64,000 nt of DNA from Auanema rhodensis. Taxonomy: Eukaryota > Nematoda > Chromadorea > Rhabditida > Rhabditidae. The stretch covers positions 6,851,131 through 6,915,130 of the forward strand of contig OZ059894.1 in NCBI GenBank assembly GCA_964057225.1, given 5' to 3'. The notes beneath the pieces are model-generated. The model made no database searches, had not been told where the DNA came from, and was given only the letters and a program-made list of their open reading frames with translations. Shown here one piece after another: positions 58,001 to 64,000 of the stretch (its first letter is position 1; each line of letters begins with the position of its first letter). Made by a program: the position numbers and the translations under genes.

Positions 58001-59557
58001 GGAACAAAGCTTCAGCACGCATTCTCCATAAGCCATTGAAGTTTAACTAGCTTCAAACATTTTATAATAAATTCAGAAAAAAAGAAGGATAAGCATGAAA
58101 AATTTATAAATTTGGATAACATCCGAGACAACATAAATCCTAAAATCCTATATTAAGCATTCAAAACATTAGATAATGTTAGAAGTACTGCATGTCATAT
58201 ACATGTATGCAAGTATACTATACGTATAATAAATTATTTTTACTTAACTTGTCACATTGACTTATTGTCTTTTCTCATTTCATATACATATCTTTCTATT
58301 CTCTAATTTAATTCATATTATATATTCACTGTTCTTTTCTCTATCTGATTATTGTCGAAGATCAAGAAAATTCTCAAAAAAAAAAGAATAAAAAAAGAAT
58401 AAAAAATGTCACTCAACACATATGCTCTCCATATTGCTCATCCATCATCTTATGTCATAAATCCTTTTTTTTAGTTATTAAAGAAACAAAAAAATATTTG
58501 TTTCAACTTTCCTTCTCTTAAAGACAAGCTAAGTCGAATGAGAATGACGGTTACTGAGGTTCGCTGCTTTTTTCTATTTCTTCTCTCTTCTGATGTATAT
58601 ATCAGACACGAATATAAATTTCAAAGCTTATGATTAATGACCTCAAAATGCAAATAAACATAGTTTAGATGTCTCTTCTCCAATTCTATACTTGCAGCAG
58701 CCAACTGTTATTTCCTCTTCTCACCTTCTATCAATGTCCTATATGACCTTAAAAAGCCTGGAAAAGAAACAAAAAAAAAACAAAAAAAAAAATAAATGGA
58801 ACTGAGTTATAAGTAACATTTCATTAGTTGTTCTTCAACCATATGCATATGTATGTATATACTATGAATGGCCTTCAATTTTAATTAAATTCTTTCTTTC
58901 TTGACCATTATTTGATTATTTTAACACATTTTTAATCAAATTTATATATATATGTATATATGTACACATATATTGTTGGATTGATTGATGATTTTTAAGC
59001 TCTAAAAATGATATAAACTGCTTAAATGATGCAAAATGATTCATATTTTCAATCAGATTTTTATTACAAATCAATGAATAAAATATTCAGTTATACATTT
59101 CTATATATGTATATGTATAATCACATCATCTAATTCTTTTACAATATTTCTTTTATATTACTTTTTAGTTTGTATTCATATGAAATTTTGTCTTTTTTTT
59201 CATCCAAAAACCTATTATAATACTATCTCATCAGCATCAACATCCAACATTTCTCTGAGCTAATGCGTTATGTATAATATTCAATTTTTTTTTTCGATAA
59301 ATCTTATAACATTTTCAAATATCGAACAGGAATAGATCTCATTTCATCTCATTTTAGCCAACTATATTAGCTGTTAATCCGAATATCTACATGTATTTAC
59401 TTTGCCAGCACGCATATACCTGAAATTTAAAACCAACTTGATGAACTTTGTCAGCTATTTAAGCTTAACAACATTAATTCAGCATTTTAGTGAGCTTTAA
59501 CTTTCTTATTCAAAGACCAACATCAATGAAAATGTTCATTTAAATTCAATTTAAATT

Positions 59558-59580
59558 ATTCCACGTGTTACACGTGGAAT
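59558..59580. promoter_or_regulatory. Palindromic double E-box upstream of FUT8
   Basis: Arms ATTCCACGTG and CACGTGGAAT form a perfect inverted repeat around a 3-nt centre. Each arm contains one CACGTG, the canonical bHLH (Myc/Max, TFEB type) site. It lies about 285 bp before the FUT8 ATG. Confidence 0.5.
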
Positions 59581-59862
59581 TCATTAAAACAATATATATG
59601 CTAATTTTCCAAAGATTAACATATGTATGATGTGTTTAACATGCAACTCTTTCCACTTAATACCAACGCTTTTATCGATTTTAGCGTTATCTTTTGTCTT
59701 TTGATAACGATCTTAATATTCTAAACTTTGACTATTTAACATATTTGTAACTTGGAGTTGTGATTTCGTTTACTTTTTCTCATTTTTTTCATTTATATTA
59801 AGTTATTCTAAGCTAATTATATAATTTCAGATTCAAAATAGGGGTCAATTAGGCTGCAACAC

Positions 59863-62800
59863 ATGTGGTCCATGAAAAGTGCTGCCGGCGTGGTAGTAGC
59901 ATTATGGGTATGCATGCTTGTATATCTATCCACGCAACTATTCGGTATTCAAGGCAGATGTATGTTTCTCTTTTTCTTATTTTATTCTATTTTAACTATA
60001 TATATAGTAGTATAGAGATATATCTCATATAATTTACATATAAAATCAGGGAGGGTTAACTATGTCTCTTCATTCACCATATACTATATAATTATAATTT
60101 GTCTCGTTCTTTTTTTTTTGCATATAAACACATCGACACATACACATATCTCAACCTAATACTCAAGATAGTTCAATATAACCAGATTGTTATGCTGAGG
60201 ATAAATTAATTGGCCATCTGGTCTGCCTGATCAAAACAGTGGCAGAACGAACGGTAATAAGAGGGCAGGAGGGACTGCAAGCGCTTACAATAAGAGAGGA
60301 AAGCAGTGTGAGCAGGAGAGGAGGGAGGGCGACATACATATACAACATCACCACCACAATCTGTTTATTAAGGTATTGACGTGGACACATTTATAACCCG
60401 GAACTTGTATAACAGGTGTTCCTGATTAGGACGTTTTTCACAGCAAATTTACAAAAAATTATTCACATAATTGCTTGTGTATGTAGCACGTAGTATGTAA
60501 TGACAATGAGCAATTTTTAAGAGCAGTTTATTGATTGAAAAATGAAAAATAATAATTTAATACTTCAAAATATTCATATTCTATAAGTTTATATTGTTAT
60601 TACAGCTTTTGATGCTGAAGAAAAGCTATCCGAAAAGCTTTTGGGGGCTCTTGAAACGCTGCAAGAACTTCGGAAGCAAAATTCAGAATTAAAAGAATTG
60701 ATTGAAAATGAAAGAGCAGAAAATGCAGAACGCTCTAAACATGATCAAGTACATAGAGAATTGTAAGTATGCAAACTTAAAGGCTTTTTTTTAAATTTTC
60801 AATTTTGTAGATTATTATCTCAATTAAAAGTTGATGGAAAAGCATTAAAAGCACCAATAGAGCCTATAGTAATGACACACAAAATTCCGGATCAAACTAG
60901 TCTTTACTCAAAAGAACATGAAATAGCTAGAAGACAGCTAGATAGAAGCGTTTGGGAAGTAAGAATATAGATTAACAAAACATCTCGTCTAATTATATTT
61001 TTATAGATTTTCTATTATCTTCACAAAGAATTTAAGAAAAATCCTGAAAGTGCTGCTCTTTTCGGCAATCATACTGAAAATCAGGTGAGAACTTTGGCCC
61101 CATTTGGCGTTTTTTTGTATTTTTTCAAAAACAAATTTTGTAAATTTATTGAATTTAGCTAATCTCACTTCTTGCTGCTTCCTCCAATATGTCATATGTT
61201 GATAAATCAGATGTATGGAGGCATTCAGAACTTCAAAAGTTAACAGACAAAATTCAAAATTCAATACATAAGGTTCAAAATCCATCTGACTGTTCAAAGG
61301 CAAAGTAAGAACATCATATGATATTTCTTATAAAAATCAAAAATTAATTATTTTAGAGCTTTAGTTTGTACTTTGGACAAAGAATGTGGTTTTGGATGTC
61401 AGTTGCATCATGTTGCCTATTGTTTCTTAACAGCTTTTGGTTCAGGAAGAACATTAATTTTAAAAGAGAATGGAGGAAAATGGCGGTCAGTTCATAGAAA
61501 CTAACTTTTTTTTATTAAATACTAGAAAATATCTAAATAATTGTGTAAATAATATAAATATAAGCTTGAAAGAAAGCGTAATATTGATTTTTAGATATTC
61601 TCGTAAAGGTTGGAATGCTGTATTCAAGCCTGTAACAAGTTGTGATTATCGATCACTTATTGGGGTAAGTTATTGAAAACTTAATTTATAACTCATATAA
61701 TTATTCTCCAGAAAAGCTCAATATCAAACTTTGATATGGATAGTGAAGCTCGTGTAGTCAGTTTAGGAATAGTAGATGGCATGATGAATAAGTAAAAAAA
61801 ACTTTTTTATTCATATTTTTCTAAAACGATTCCATATTTCAGACCAAAATACTTACCACTTTCTTTTCCAAAACAGTTAGCTGATGAATTATTAAAACTT
61901 CATTCGAATCCCCCTGTTTATTTTGTTAGCCAGGTAATTGAAATATTAAATTATCGTTTTCTTTATCTTTAAACTTTTTTAGTTTATTTGGTTTTTAATG
62001 AGAGGAAATGAAAAAATGGATTCTGTCCTGAAATCTGCCAAAGAACAGATTGACTTTGATAAAGGTTCGTATCGTAAATACTGCTAAGATTCTGAATTTT
62101 GCTGTTTTTCAGGTCCAATTGTTGGTGTTCAAGTGAGACGAACAGATAAAATTGGTACAGAAGCTTCGTTCCATTCGATTGAAGAGTACATGGAATGGGT
62201 TGAGATTTGGTTCAAAGTTAATGAACGACGACTTGGTCATCCTCTCCAACGAAGAGTTTACATAGCTAGTGATGATCCAAATGTTATTCCTGAAGCTAAG
62301 AAAAAGTAAGAATTAAAGAAAATACTTTGAACCTCTTCCAAACTCTTTTATAGTTATCCTGATTATCAAATTTATGGAGATATTTCAATAGCTAATACAG
62401 CTCAAATGAATCAAAGATATACTGATAATTCTCTTTACGGAGTAATAACCGATATTCGGCTTCTCAGTGAATGTGATTATCTTGTTTGCACTTTTTCAAG
62501 TCAGGTAAATTGATTTTCAGACACATTAATGTTTGGAAAATGAACTTTGAAATGAATGTTGTATTCAGGTTTGTCGTATGGGATTCGAGCTTATGCAAGT
62601 TAGGCTTGGAGATGCTGGAGAAAACTTCCATTCATTGGATGACTTGTACTATTATGGTGGACAGTTCCGTAAGATTGCATTTCATAGAGTGGTATTTTCT
62701 AATCATAGGTTTTTTAGCTCATGAACAAGTTGCATATGAAAGCTATAAACCAGAAAAGCCTGAAGAGATCGAACTTGAGCCAGGAGATATCATAGGAATA

Positions 62801-62965
62801 GCTGGAAATCACTGGGATGGCTATTCCAAAGGACAGAACCGTCGAACAGGCAAGACAGGCCTATATCCATCATACAAGGTATGCGTTCAAGTTGTAAAAT
62901 ACTTTAATCTTGAACGTTTTCAGGCTCTTGAACATTGGAGAATAGTTGATTTTCCTGAAATATAA
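59863..62965 (+). CDS. fut-8: Alpha-1,6-fucosyltransferase, core N-glycan fucosylation (15 exons, 574 aa)
   Basis: Transfers fucose from GDP-fucose to the innermost GlcNAc of N-glycans in the Golgi. The hand-built model uses exons 59863-59959, 60606-60762, 60811-60958, 61007-61084, 61159-61304, 61357-61485, 61595-61664, 61712-61791, 61843-61933, 61983-62064, 62113-62305, 62354-62504, 62569-62668, 62718-62878 and 62924-62965. They total 1725 nt, close to the 575 aa of human FUT8. Order: short cytosolic N-terminus; signal-anchor helix ([16 protein letters not shown]); coiled-coil stem; GT23 catalytic domain with [13 protein letters not shown] and the nucleotide-binding [15 protein letters not shown]; and a C-terminal SH3 domain ([18 protein letters not shown]). 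An acceptor TTATAATTTCAG 33 bases before the ATG suggests a trans-splice or 5'UTR intron. Intron 1 is long (646 bp) with a GC-richer island. Confidence 0.96.
60185..60380. other. GC-richer purine-rich island in FUT8 intron 1
   Basis: A purine-rich segment, GC-rich relative to the flanks (many AGGAG and GAGAGG runs). It might be an alternative exon or an intronic regulatory element; no reading frame is convincing. Confidence 0.3.
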
Positions 62966-64000
62966 TATCATAAATGCTCTTTCAAATACATCGAGAGAAT
63001 TTACATCAATTAGCGCTTAGTCAGACCAACTACTCATTTCTGTGATTCTAGTCTATCCGGGTCTCAATCCATTATCTAAAATATTATATAATATAATTAA
63101 AATTAGACAATTTCGGAGTTTTAATGGGTAAAGTACCGTGTTGTGAAAATTTTTTTACCGTGTTCATTCATATTTTCATTTAATTTTTTTTTCAAAAAAT
63201 ACTTTTAAAAAAAGATTAGATTTTTTGAATTTCGTTGTTCATTGTATTCATTTTTAATTTTTTTTTCTCAAAATCAGAAGATATAAGATACTGGTCGTCA
63301 TTCTCATCTATATTAATCAGATTAAGCAATCTGATCTTCAAAGTTCTATCAGATACTATATCCGTTGTATGCCTTTCTAGTCATTCGGTTTATTATTTAA
63401 TAAAGTTTTATGCAACTTTTTTATTTAATTTTTTAAGAGAAAAATTACTTTTGATCCTATTTAATTCAAAGTTTTCTGTCCCCAACTCTTCTTGTTTCGT
63501 GTACAGAAAGTATAAACGTCACAACTACAATTCTTCACATGCATAGCAATCAGAAAGAATGATAAACTGATTAAAAAATAATTTTTAAATGGCTATAATA
63601 TTAAGTTAAAGGCTATTAGCTGCTTCTTGTGCTTCTCTCTCATTGGGAGGTGTCATATCATACTAATTCTTTATCGTTATCTTCTGGGAAACACGTCCTG
63701 CAAAGTAAAAGCTCTCAAGAAACTGTGTATCATCCATTTCTTATATATTTTTATCATATTCAATGAGATAAGTTTTCCGAAAGAACATGAGATAAGAATT
63801 AGATAATGCTGGAAGAGGCATAGAAAATTTTCCGGACATCATAGAGAGCACGCGTCAAACTACGAGAGACAGGACATTGAAGAGAGAAAGTGGAAAAAGA
63901 GAGTAGAAAATGTGAATAAACCATCACTACTACAGAAGTGTGTCTAATAAATTATCAGTATTTCTCTCAGGTAGCCCATCAAAATGAATGAAAGTCCGAT
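62966..64000. other. Downstream flank of FUT8
   Basis: AT-rich, with no gene that I can support. An AATAAA near 63399 may serve as a distal polyadenylation signal. The plus open frame 63235-63546 is Phe/Ser-rich and looks like chance. Confidence 0.5.

Larger units (their letters stand above)
52414..59862. other. Long AT-rich intergenic region with simple repeats
   Basis: No convincing multi-exon gene. Contents: a (TC)n tract at about 53079-53140 and a CTAT microsatellite at about 54800-54823; a GC-richer island at 53690-53960 open in several frames but without clear splice support; and another GC-richer stretch at 56560-57190 ending near an 11-C run (57017-57027), which could be promoter or untranslated exon sequence for FUT8. 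A micro-ORF or terminal exon may lie at 54994-55071. Confidence 0.5.

Overview
The window looks like a nematode chromosome segment. Four things point that way: AT-rich DNA with many short GT-AG introns, a core fucosyltransferase (FUT8) gene with 15 small exons, a protein resembling the nematode chondroitin proteoglycan 4 (CPG4) family, and a receptor tyrosine kinase with a von Willebrand A-like ectodomain. I cannot name the species.

Left part (1-25592): almost entirely a satellite with an exact 199-bp unit. Array 1 covers 1-4661 and runs off the left edge. Array 2 covers 6409-25592. The arrays are separated by a GC-rich, nearly adenine-free 15-bp minisatellite (4662-5398) and about 1 kb of AT-rich unique DNA. 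Unit starts stay in exact 199-bp phase over about 120 units. The only length changes I can infer are two single-base deletions, and both belong to one duplicated three-unit block.

Middle part (26037-40950): a tandem array of eight tRNA-Ile(AAT) genes on the minus strand, with a 161-bp period, broken up by LTR retrotransposons. Element LTR-A (26673-28701) is in one spacer and carries a nested solo LTR. A near-intact Ty3/gypsy element (28923-36074) splits the sixth tRNA gene. Element LTR-B (36145-40339) is in the next spacer. Removing the three elements and one copy of each target duplication restores the 161-bp spacing exactly. LTR-A and LTR-B encode no polymerase and carry unrecognised ORFs, so they look non-autonomous. 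The array ends in a decayed LTR and inverted tRNA scraps.

Right part (41420-62965): ordinary genes. I rebuilt exon models by reading splice sites and checking frame by exon lengths. They are: a receptor tyrosine kinase (minus, 25 exons, 919 aa); a CPG4-like type I membrane protein (minus, 9 exons, 348 aa); a small Ly6-like, probably GPI-anchored protein (plus, 4 exons, 120 aa); and FUT8 (plus, 15 exons, 574 aa). About 7.4 kb with no convincing gene lies between the Ly6-like gene and FUT8. It holds simple repeats, a few GC-richer islands and a palindromic double E-box about 290 bp upstream of the FUT8 start. Three of the four cellular genes encode cell-surface proteins and the fourth a Golgi glycosyltransferase, but nothing in the sequence shows that they act together.
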